A DNA stretch of 32,316 bases from the NCBI GenBank assembly GCA_041485165.1, contig JBGPJC010000034.1:1-32316 (forward strand), written 5' to 3'. The notes beneath the pieces are model-generated. The model had not been told where the DNA came from and did no database searches. It worked only from the letters and a program-made list of their open reading frames with translations. The stretch comes from JAAFGT01 sp041485165. GTDB taxonomy: Bacteria > Acidobacteriota > Terriglobia > Acidiferrales > UBA7541. Position 1 is the first letter of the stretch. Each line of letters starts with the position of its first letter. Made by a program: the position numbers and the translations under genes. Shown piece after piece: positions 8,462-14,456 of this stretch.

Positions 8462-9087
8462 ATGGCGGACGATAACCTACGAGGGACCGGACGGCTCTGC
8501 TCTTTGTCGATCCCTATAATGATTTCCTGTCCGATGGCGGCAAGTTCTGACCAATGCTCCAAAGCGTCGCCAACGAAATCGGGTTGCTCAACAATCTGAG
8601 AAAGCTCACTGCCGCAGTTCGCAAGGCCGGTATGCAGATATTCATCGTACCGCATCACCGCTGGGAGCCCGGCGACTATGAACACTGGGATCATCCAACA
8701 CCCTTCCAGCTCTCTTCCGGCAAAATGCAAAGCTTCGCCAAAGGGTCCTGGGGCGGCGAGTGGCACCCCGATTTCGCCCCGCAACCGGGCGACATCATCA
8801 TTAAGGAACATTGGGGCCAGAGCGGCTTTGCGAACACTGATCTTGATTTCCGGCTAAAGCAGCAGGGGATCATCAAGGTGATCGTGATTGGCCTGCTGGC
8901 CAACACTTGCATCGAATCCACCAGCCGCTTCGCGATGGAGCTGGGCTATCACGTCACCCTGGTCAAGGATGCTACGGCGGCCTTCAACAAAGAAATGATG
9001 CGCGCCGCGCACGAACTGAACGGCCCAACCTTCGCGCATAAAATTCTGACCACCGCCGAACTGCTCGCCGCACTGCCGCGCGATTGA
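8462..9087 (+). pseudogene. Isochorismatase-family cysteine hydrolase, two lesions
   Basis: Intact from 8554 on: IFIVPHHRWEPGDYEHWDHP, the catalytic lysine in IIIKEHWGQSGFANTDLDF, and the catalytic cysteine in GLLANTCIESTSRFAMELGY. The expected N-terminus is also encoded but broken. The ATG at 8462, seven bases after a strong AAGGAGG, reads MADDNLRG and then needs a one-base shift near 8483-8486 (a short G run) to enter RTALLFVDPYNDFLSDGGKF. That segment carries the catalytic aspartate and ends in TGA at 8548-8550, where relatives have tryptophan (GGKxWP). Translation restarting at 8554 would give 177 residues lacking the catalytic Asp. Two independent lesions favour a decaying gene over a read error. 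The substrate is unknown. Confidence 0.75.
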
Positions 9088-9103
9088 CTGTACGGCTTCT
9101 CCG

Positions 9104-9943
9104 TTACGCGGAAGCTTGGTGGCTGCGCTTGAGGAACGCGAGCAATTCCGCGTTGATCTGGTCCTTGAGCGTTGAGCACATGCCGTGCGGCGCGCCGGGG
9201 ATGACTTTCAGTGTCGCTCCCTTGACCAGCTTGGACGAGAGCAGAGCCGAGGCGCCCATGGGCACAATCTGGTCGTCGTCGCCGTGAAGGATCAGCGTGG
9301 GGACGTCGAACCGCTTGAGATCTTCCGTGAAGTCCGTCTCGGAAAAGGCCTTGATGCAATCGAAACAGGCTCTGTGTCCAGCCAGCATCCCTTGCAGCCA
9401 GAACGAATCCCGCAGGCCTTGTGAAACTTTATTGTTGGGCCGGTTGGCGCCGTAAAACGGCGCGCTGAGATCCTCGAAGAACTGCGAGCGGTCGTTGAGC
9501 ACGCCGGCGCGGATCTGGTCGAACGCCTCGATCGGCAAACCACCGGGGTTGGCCGCCGTTTTGAGCATCAGCGGCGGCACGGCGCTGATGAGCACGGCTT
9601 TAGCGACGCGTTTCGTGCCGTGGCGGCCGATGTAGCGGGCGACTTCGCCGCCGCCCGTGGAGTGGCCGACGTGGATGGCGTCCTTCAGGTCCAGCGCCTC
9701 GACCAGCGCAGCGAGGTCGTCGGCATAGGTATTCATTTCGTTGCCGTCCCATGGCTGGCTCGAACGGCCATGGCCGCGGCGGTCATGCGCGATGCAGCGG
9801 AATCCGCGCGTGGCCAGAAAGATCATCTGGTCTTCCCAGGCATCCGCGCTTAAAGGCCAGCCGTGGCTGAAGACGATGGGTTGGCCTGTGCCCCAGTCCT
9901 TGAAATAAATCTGCGTGCCGTCTTTGGTAGTGATTGTGCTCAT
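9104..9943 (-). CDS. Alpha/beta hydrolase, non-heme chloroperoxidase/arylesterase-like
   Basis: A 279-residue single-domain alpha/beta hydrolase. The nucleophile is Ser95 in HVGHSTGGGE, the acid is in ILHGDDDQIVP, and the histidine is in GAPHGM near the C-terminus. The oxyanion segment is VFSHGWPLSADAWEDQM. This set is typical of the cofactor-free haloperoxidase/perhydrolase group, which hydrolyse esters and can make peracids; the natural substrate is unknown. I chose the ATG at 9943 because GAGGAG precedes it and the protein then begins MSTITTKDGTQIYFKDWG. The frame is open 11 codons further. It converges on the broken isochorismatase gene. Confidence 0.93.
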   Translation of the reverse strand: MSTITTKDGTQIYFKDWGTGQPIVFSHGWPLSADAWEDQMIFLATRGFRCIAHDRRGHGRSSQPWDGNEMNTYADDLAALVEALDLKDAIHVGHSTGGGEVARYIGRHGTKRVAKAVLISAVPPLMLKTAANPGGLPIEAFDQIRAGVLNDRSQFFEDLSAPFYGANRPNNKVSQGLRDSFWLQGMLAGHRACFDCIKAFSETDFTEDLKRFDVPTLILHGDDDQIVPMGASALLSSKLVKGATLKVIPGAPHGMCSTLKDQINAELLAFLKRSHQASA

Positions 9944-10022
9944 AAGATGCTCTCCTCGATTACGATTTCGCTGCAACGCCGTTTAGGACAGGAAATGCGA
10001 TACAACAAGCCGCGCGGCCCGG

Positions 10023-10499
10023 TTAACTTTGGAACTTCTTCGCCGCGCCAATGCCGAGGGCTACGAAAATCGCCATGCACACGAGCTGGGCGACCAAAAA
10101 GGGCGGCTCGGACTGCGTCGGGGCCATGGCCTTCAGCGCCGGCACCTTCATGAAAGCCTGCGCGATCAAGACGAAGACATTCAGATAAAGCGCAATCACG
10201 GCGGTGATCACATAGACGCGGCGCCAGGCGCCGCTGAGGTGAAAGGCGTAGCGTCCCAGGATCGCGGCTATCAGCACGACCGTGGACACGATGCCGACGC
10301 CATGAGACGGCAAAAAGTGAGGGGCCGGAAGAAAGAACCCGGTTACGACCGTCAGCAGCGTGCTGGCCAGAAAGACCGCAGTACAACCGTCGAGACGCTT
10401 CGCGGCCAGCATCCCGAACACGACCACAAATCCAGTGAAGATTCCGACCAAGCTCAGCACGACGTGAATCTGAGTAAACGTCGAAATACCTGAGAACAT
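10023..10499 (-). CDS. Four-helix integral membrane protein, function unknown
   Basis: A 158-residue hydrophobic protein with four likely transmembrane segments, roughly residues 10-30, 42-58, 68-85 and 95-118, plus a C-terminal one near 133-152. It begins MFSGISTFTQIHVVLSLVG, and a His in helix 1 and GRYAFHLSG after helix 3 are polar landmarks. Similar DUF-like membrane proteins are common beside stress or redox genes, but I recognise no specific family. The ribosome-binding site GGGGGAG lies 6 bases before the ATG. It is 79 bp upstream of the hydrolase on the same strand and may share its transcript. Confidence 0.8.
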   Translation of the reverse strand: MFSGISTFTQIHVVLSLVGIFTGFVVVFGMLAAKRLDGCTAVFLASTLLTVVTGFFLPAPHFLPSHGVGIVSTVVLIAAILGRYAFHLSGAWRRVYVITAVIALYLNVFVLIAQAFMKVPALKAMAPTQSEPPFLVAQLVCMAIFVALGIGAAKKFQS

Positions 10500-10837
10500 G
10501 ATGCTCCCCCCTCAGTCTGTTACCAGTTCAGATGATCCAGCCAACCGGGAAGATACTCTTGACAGCTTACAGACGCAATTTTCAAGAATCGGCCCCGCGG
10601 TACACTGCCCCGACTGTCGTTCTCAATCTCGATCGCGATACCGGCACCCGAAGGCCGGGGAGTGCGAGCCGTGAGTGGAAGGATTGAGCTATCAGGGTGC
10701 CGACGAAGATTTGGAGGCGGCTGAACGCTGGTGGGAATTGAGGCGGGGTGGACATCGCAAGGCGGCACGTCAAAAACCGACCGGCCGCACTCAATGGCCT
10801 TCGGGCTGCCCCCGTGAAGAGTCCAGGCTAGATGGAC
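10500..10837. other. 338-bp gap with no supported gene
   Basis: No open frame here looks coding. The minus frame around 10614-10651 contains IAIEIEND, which resembles IAIKLEND in the minus frame near 14417-14446 (about 28 of 34 bases match). It may be a trace of the same lost element on both sides of the islet. The promoter of the membrane protein gene at 10499 should lie at the left end. Confidence 0.5.
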
Positions 10838-10912
10838 AGGAAATTACGGAGCAGAGCAGGTCCCGCAGGGGTGAGGACGGATTCGGGATGGAACTGCACG
10901 CCTTCGACCGGG
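10838..10912. repeat. Orphan 75-bp copy of the trpG 3' end (islet border)
   Basis: Identical, base for base, to 14467-14541, the last coding part of trpG (VEGVQFHPESV...NFL). Beyond both ends the two sites diverge. In this copy the trpG frame would end RNFLSI and has no gene body. It supplies the last 22 codons of tfuA in a different frame. Such a duplicated gene tail is the footprint expected of integration or recombination at the trpG 3' end. Confidence 0.9.
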
Positions 10913-11641
10913 CAATCTCCGCCAGCTACGTCGCATCCGCTGCCAAACCAAGGTATTATAGAATTGATAAACAGCGTTAGTCTTAGGTGTGTGTACGTCC
11001 TCCGCACGAATCAGGCGCAGCATTTCGAGCGCGTCTTCACGCTTCTGATCAACCTGCCCGTGCGGCAGCCATTCGCGGAGGGCTTCAAGCTCATCGATCG
11101 GAAGGCCGTTCTCTAAGGCCAGCTGTAGGATTCGAATATAACTGCGCTCTTTGTAAAAGATCGCTTTCGCAATCCGCTCAAGCTCCATTCGCGTCGCTGG
11201 AGTGATAATCGACTTTCTCTCCGCAGCCGCTAAGGTCGCACGGACATTCACCATGACGGCGGATACAGGCAGAAAGCTGTATTCCGCCGGACCATGACCC
11301 ACGGCCACTTCATCGTCGTCCTCAAGCCGGCCGTCGCGATATGCTTCAAAAACTTTGCCGACGCCCCTCATTCCATACGCCGCGAGTTCCGCCGCGCGGA
11401 GGGCTCCCATGCTGGCGCTCCCATATACGCGAATGCCTCGACTCATGGCCCACAGGATCTCTTTGTGGGAAACAGCTGCAACAAAATCAAAGTAGCCATC
11501 GATAATCCCAATTGCCTGTGGCCTCTTGCATGTTATGTGGTACACATCGCCCTGCGAGACCGGCGGAAGATATACAGCATCCAGTTCCGCCCGTGCTTCT
11601 TCCACCCGTAGCGTGGGTCCCAAAAACACATAGATACTCAA
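10844..11641 (-). CDS. tfuA: TfuA-like protein, YcaO partner for peptide thioamidation
   Basis: TfuA proteins work with a class of YcaO enzymes to install backbone thioamides, as in methanogen methyl-CoM reductase thioglycine and in thioviridamide-type peptides. TfuA is thought to deliver sulfide. The 265-residue product shows the domain clearly: IYVFLGPTL (3-11), AVYLPPVSQGDVYHI, AIGIIDGYF (43-51), VSHKEILWAMSRGIRVYGSASMGALRAAEL (57-86), and RLEDDDEVAVGH. The start overlaps the ycaO stop by 4 bp, so the two are translated together. The last 22 residues (about 244-265, Arg/Pro-rich) are out-of-frame translation of the duplicated trpG tail, so the native C-terminus was replaced or extended. 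The tfuA symbol follows domain identity; the substrate is unknown. Confidence 0.93.
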   Translation of the reverse strand: MSIYVFLGPTLRVEEARAELDAVYLPPVSQGDVYHITCKRPQAIGIIDGYFDFVAAVSHKEILWAMSRGIRVYGSASMGALRAAELAAYGMRGVGKVFEAYRDGRLEDDDEVAVGHGPAEYSFLPVSAVMVNVRATLAAAERKSIITPATRMELERIAKAIFYKERSYIRILQLALENGLPIDELEALREWLPHGQVDQKREDALEMLRLIRAEDVHTPKTNAVYQFYNTLVWQRMRRSWRRLPGRRRAVPSRIRPHPCGTCSAP

Positions 11642-12879
11642 TTGCGTGCCCTCCTGAATGCTCGGGCCCTCCGGCCAGGGAGAGTGCTTGACACTTCCAT
11701 TCCAGGGATGACCACACGCGCCACCGGTAAGCGGAACTCAGGCCGCGTTAAGTCCACGACGATGACGCGCTCGATACCAGCCTTCCGCACCCGCTCCAAC
11801 TCCCACGCAACATCCGAATCGAACGATTTCGAATTCCAGGTGGCGATGTCGCTGAATCTGCTCATACATGCCTTTGATTTGAGAAGTGCTTGCTCGCCTC
11901 TGAGATATTCCGCGATGCGGCGGGGGGCATAGGGGCCTCGCTCCAGGTCGTCCCGCGAGCCTGCAATGACTGTCAAACGGGATTGAGCCGCCTCCGTGAG
12001 CGCGCGCACGAGCGCGACGCCTCGATCCGGGTGGCAGCCGTAGCCCTCGGCCGGATGCATCGAATGCATTGTCCGGGCCTCCCGCGGGAAAATCGAGCAA
12101 CGGAACGCGGGGATTCCAACGTCGCTGGTGATCACCCAGGCCGCGACAAAAATTCCCGCGCGCTCGTATTTTTTCACAATCTCCCGGCAGGCTGGATCAT
12201 CGACAGAGTCCAAATCGAGACGCGTCTTCGCCTGAGCTCTCCGATCCAGGAGCTCCCACAAGGCAGTCGCATCCCTCTCGACGATTTCGCACAACCCGTG
12301 ACTGATTGCTTCGAGGATATGGTTGCCGGAGGCGAGTCCGTTCGAGGACCTGTAGAAGCACCCGGAGCCCTCTGGAAACGGCAAACAGAAATTCAAGTGG
12401 GCCACTTCATATGGCAGCCAAACAGATTCATTTTGGAAAAGGTCCCGGCCCTCGATCCACAGCAACTTTAGGCGTTTGTGGAAGCGCCCATTTTTAGCGG
12501 GAGGGAGCTTCCTGATGTCAACGGTGCGGTGCCCACGGCGGAACTCTTCATAACTCGCAAGCTGTAAAGGGAGTTGGATGCGCTCGGCGTGGAACGCCTC
12601 GACTGACTCCATGAGGCCGGATGCCTTTGCCGCATCCAGGTCGAGCCCTTTCCCCTGTGAGACACAATTTGTCCGGGAATTCGGCCGGACGACCATTACG
12701 ACCGGGACACCGATCACGTCCAAATTTGTGACGTTTGCCACCCGAGTGATTCCCATCGTACCCATCAGGGGCCGGACGCGATCTACCGTTTCGCCTGGTG
12801 GAATCAGGCGGTGTGTGCCTCGGTAAAAAGTCTTCGCCGCCAAGGTGACACTTGCAGTGGGCACACCGTGAGGGGTCAT
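11638..12879 (-). CDS. ycaO: YcaO-domain ATP-dependent peptide thioamidase candidate
   Basis: YcaO enzymes activate a peptide amide with ATP so that a nucleophile can attack; with TfuA the nucleophile is sulfide. The 413-residue protein has the ATP/Mg motifs: SQGKG (74-78), ESVEAFHAE (91-99), SNGLASGNHILEAISHGLCEIVERD (179-203) and RALTEAAQSR. The C-terminus is Arg-rich and lacks the PxPxP tail of azoline cyclodehydratases. This fits the thioamidating branch, as does the tfuA overlap. The ATG at 12879 has no Shine-Dalgarno. The frame stays open 25 codons upstream to a TGA at 12955-12957 with no ATG, GTG or TTG, so the start is somewhat uncertain. A candidate precursor peptide lies 141 bp upstream on the same strand. 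Confidence 0.93.
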   Translation of the reverse strand: MTPHGVPTASVTLAAKTFYRGTHRLIPPGETVDRVRPLMGTMGITRVANVTNLDVIGVPVVMVVRPNSRTNCVSQGKGLDLDAAKASGLMESVEAFHAERIQLPLQLASYEEFRRGHRTVDIRKLPPAKNGRFHKRLKLLWIEGRDLFQNESVWLPYEVAHLNFCLPFPEGSGCFYRSSNGLASGNHILEAISHGLCEIVERDATALWELLDRRAQAKTRLDLDSVDDPACREIVKKYERAGIFVAAWVITSDVGIPAFRCSIFPREARTMHSMHPAEGYGCHPDRGVALVRALTEAAQSRLTVIAGSRDDLERGPYAPRRIAEYLRGEQALLKSKACMSRFSDIATWNSKSFDSDVAWELERVRKAGIERVIVVDLTRPEFRLPVARVVIPGMEVSSTLPGRRARAFRRARN

Positions 12880-12968
12880 GATTTGGTTGAAACCGTCGAA
12901 GGGTAAGAAGGGAGGGACACCTCCCTGCGCCTCCTCGAATTCCCGCTTTAGGAGTCAATTAACCCGTG

Positions 12969-12990
12969 CCGAGTGTGTCTTCACACTTGG
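12969..12990 (-). terminator. Hairpin between peptide candidate and ycaO
   Basis: A 9-bp stem (ccgagtgtg/cacacttgg on the plus strand, one G-T pair) with loop tctt. On the minus strand it lies 30 bp after the 13021 stop and 89 bp before ycaO. There is no U-run, so it is more likely an mRNA stabiliser or leaky attenuator of the kind often seen after peptide precursor genes. Confidence 0.4.
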
Positions 12991-13020
12991 TTGGTCTCAG
13001 ACACGGAAACCGGCCGTATG

Positions 13021-13122
13021 CTACTGCCATTCAATTCTCGAATACAGCGAAATGTTAGCGCCGTCGATTCGCATCAGCGCGCAGGAGGCGACGGTTACCT
13101 TCAAGCGACCCTTGCTCTCCAA
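13021..13122 (-). CDS. Candidate precursor peptide for YcaO-TfuA (33 aa)
   Basis: A small minus-strand frame directly upstream of ycaO. A TTG at 13122 has an excellent GGGAGG five bases before it and gives 33 residues, MESKGRLKVTVASCALMR then IDGANISLYSRIEWQ. The same frame is open to a TTG at 13158 (45 residues, beginning NYSTWPPWEGE), but that start lacks a ribosome-binding site. The composition looks protein-like: one Cys, several Ser, an amphipathic Lys/Val stretch, and a C-terminal half with Gly and Asn. Strand, position, size and the following hairpin fit a RiPP precursor for thioamidation. There is no recognised leader motif, so this is inference; it could be a remnant of a longer gene. 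Confidence 0.45.
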   Translation of the reverse strand: MESKGRLKVTVASCALMRIDGANISLYSRIEWQ

Positions 13123-13231
13123 CTCACCCTCCCACGGCGGCCAAGTTGAATAATTCAACGTCGGCCGAGGAATTCAACGCGGCGCCATTGGTGCTGGCGC
13201 TGGTTGCTGCTCACACATTCGAAAGACTCGA

Positions 13232-13250
13232 AAGGACTTGGCCAGTCCTT
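13232..13250. promoter_or_regulatory. Palindrome in the divergent promoter region
   Basis: aaggact-tggcc-agtcctt is a perfect 7-bp inverted repeat. It sits between the minus-strand peptide candidate (start 13122 or 13158) and the plus-strand sigma-54-like site at 13267, so it is placed to act as a shared operator. No cognate regulator gene is in the islet. Confidence 0.35.
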
Positions 13251-13266
13251 GTAAAGATTGTGGACA

Positions 13267-13283
13267 TTGGCGCGGGATTGGCA
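13267..13283 (+). promoter_or_regulatory. Sigma-54-like promoter for the Lys-rich peptide
   Basis: TTGGCGCGGGATTGGCA has the invariant GG and GC separated by exactly 10 bases and matches the -24/-12 consensus at all but two positions. Transcription would start near 13295, about 43 bases before the ATG at 13338. This is pattern matching only; no enhancer-binding protein gene is nearby. Confidence 0.35.
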
Positions 13284-13296
13284 TATATGACTTACA

Positions 13297-13313
13297 ACCG
13301 CCCCAAAGGCGGT
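13297..13313 (+). promoter_or_regulatory. 5'-UTR hairpin before the Lys-rich peptide
   Basis: accgcc-ccaaa-ggcggt forms a perfect 6-bp stem. It ends 10 bases before the GAGGGG ribosome-binding site of the small gene at 13338. It could protect the transcript's 5' end or tune initiation. Confidence 0.4.
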
Positions 13314-13337
13314 AACTCAGCAGAGGGGTGAATTCGA

Positions 13338-13442
13338 ATGCCAGCCAAGAAATCCAAGAAATCGAAGAAGCGCCTCAAGAAGGGCAAGAAGATTTCGAGC
13401 GCCAAGACTCTCAAGGTGTCCTTCCTCAAGGTTGAGGGGTAA
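13338..13442 (+). CDS. Lysine-rich 34-aa peptide, possible modification substrate
   Basis: An ATG at 13338 with GAGGGG nine bases upstream opens a 34-codon frame starting MPAKKSKKSKKRLKKGKK and ending ISSAKTLKVSFLKVEG. It contains 13 lysines, one arginine, no cysteine and no aromatic except one Phe. The codons are regular (AAG-dominated, as in neighbouring genes), which argues for real coding. LKKGKK followed by AKTLKV resembles short Lys-rich tails I recall from Acidobacteriota small proteins (not searched). It is divergent from ycaO and followed 109 bp later by a SET-domain gene, so it may be a substrate for lysine methylation, thioamidation, or both. Alternatives are a nucleic-acid-binding peptide or the truncated N-terminus of a larger protein. 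Confidence 0.6.
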   Translation: MPAKKSKKSKKRLKKGKKISSAKTLKVSFLKVEG

Positions 13443-13504
13443 CTATGAGGCGGGCCTTCCCACGGCACGTGCCCGCCGCCATTTGACCTGAACAAGACCA
13501 CCAA

Positions 13505-13531
13505 CGGCTGGCCTCAGAAGGGCGCCAGCCG
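13505..13531. terminator. Hairpin between Lys-rich peptide and SET gene
   Basis: cggctggc at 13505-13512 pairs perfectly with gccagccg at 13524-13531 around an 11-base loop, followed by an A-rich run (aaaataataat). Without a T-run it is a weak terminator on the plus strand. Read from the minus strand, a T-rich tract precedes the stem. It may limit read-through from the peptide into the SET gene. Confidence 0.35.
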
Positions 13532-13551
13532 CTCTCAAAATAATAATCCCG

Positions 13552-14028
13552 ATGACGTTTCTGCGCCTCATTCCGCGTTTTTGCCTGATTCCTTCGCAAT
13601 TCTCGCAATATCGTCTGCGCATTCGCCGCTCGCGGGTCCATCGCTTTGGTGTGTTTGCTCTGGAAACCATACCGCGGGGTCGAAAGGTGATCGAGTACGC
13701 CGGCGAGCGTCTGACCTGGTCCGAAGCCGCGAGGCGCGTGCGGGAACGCGAGCGGCAGCGCGCGCCAGTGAATGTTTATCTCGCGCGCCTCAACCGCCGT
13801 TGGATCATCGACCCTTCGGTCGGCGGGTCCGGCGCCCAATTCATCAACCACAGTTGTGATGGGAATCTCGGCGTGCGAAGAACCCGCGGTCACATCCTGC
13901 TTATCAGCCGCCGGCGAATCCGCGCCCGTGAAGAGCTCAGCTTCGATTATCGCCTCCGCCGCGAATCCCCCCGCCTCGAGTGCCGCTGCGGCTCCCCCAA
14001 GTGCCGCGGGACGATCAACCTGAGATAG
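13552..14028 (+). CDS. SET-domain protein-lysine methyltransferase with post-SET zinc motif
   Basis: SET enzymes transfer methyl groups from S-adenosylmethionine to protein lysines. The 158-residue protein is essentially a bare SET domain: RVHRFGVFALETIPRGRKVIEYAGERL (29-54), the AdoMet and substrate site FINHSCDGNL (97-106), and ELSFDY (128-133). A post-SET cluster CRCGSPKCRGTI (144-155) has three cysteines that would complete a zinc site with the NHSC cysteine. No Shine-Dalgarno is visible, so the start is provisional. Bacterial SET proteins of this kind have few known substrates. Here the nearest gene is a peptide with 13 lysines on the same strand, which makes it an obvious candidate, though this is inferred. 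Confidence 0.9.
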   Translation: MTFLRLIPRFCLIPSQFSQYRLRIRRSRVHRFGVFALETIPRGRKVIEYAGERLTWSEAARRVRERERQRAPVNVYLARLNRRWIIDPSVGGSGAQFINHSCDGNLGVRRTRGHILLISRRRIRAREELSFDYRLRRESPRLECRCGSPKCRGTINLR

Positions 14029-14456
14029 CAGCAGCGACCGCGATCAGCTCCGAGTGCAAGCAACCTGTCAAATCTGCAAACCAAAGAGGCTTTGAGCACA
14101 CGAGCCCCGCCGGATAGGTGTTAATAGATTCCCTTCTCATCAGTGAGTCTCAGGGCATCGATAGCATCGGTCTGCATTGGCAATTAAAGGTCAACTTCAG
14201 CTCAAACGAAGCTCACTTGGCTGGATGACGGGTTACACGTAGAAGTGCCGTTCGCGTCCGGCAGATTCCGCGTGTGTCGTCGCGCACTCGGAAGTTATCC
14301 TCGGACCCGATTTGCCCGGCGGTAAGTTGCCAACTCCTGATAAGTCGTGCCAGCTCAACCGGACACTGACCCACGACCGGCTGCCGCTGCGATGAAGCCT
14401 GAGCCTGGCCCAAGCGGTCGTTCTCAAGCTTGATTGCGATACAGGTAGCCCTGTGA
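14029..14456. other. 428-bp gap with no supported gene
   Basis: No frame on either strand looks coding. A plus/minus comparison finds one 34-base segment near 14417 similar to 10616 (see the gap entry at 10500). The region is inside the proposed islet and adjoins the trpG stop codon, so it would hold the right junction of any insertion. The G+C content looks lower than in the trp genes by eye. Confidence 0.5.

Noticed and set aside
12878..13153. Plus-strand 91-codon frame in the ycaO upstream region
   Set aside because: No ribosome-binding site or family resemblance; the minus-strand frame in the same place has better coding character and a good start signal.
13146..13331. Plus-strand 61-codon frame ending just before the Lys-rich peptide
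   Set aside because: It starts only at TTG without a ribosome-binding site, and it contains the palindrome and the sigma-54-like site, so it is more likely promoter DNA.
13338..13442. Lys-rich frame as a chance AAG/AAA run or terminator
   Set aside because: It has an ATG, a well-placed ribosome-binding site, regular codons and a non-repetitive second half, so I kept it as a gene.
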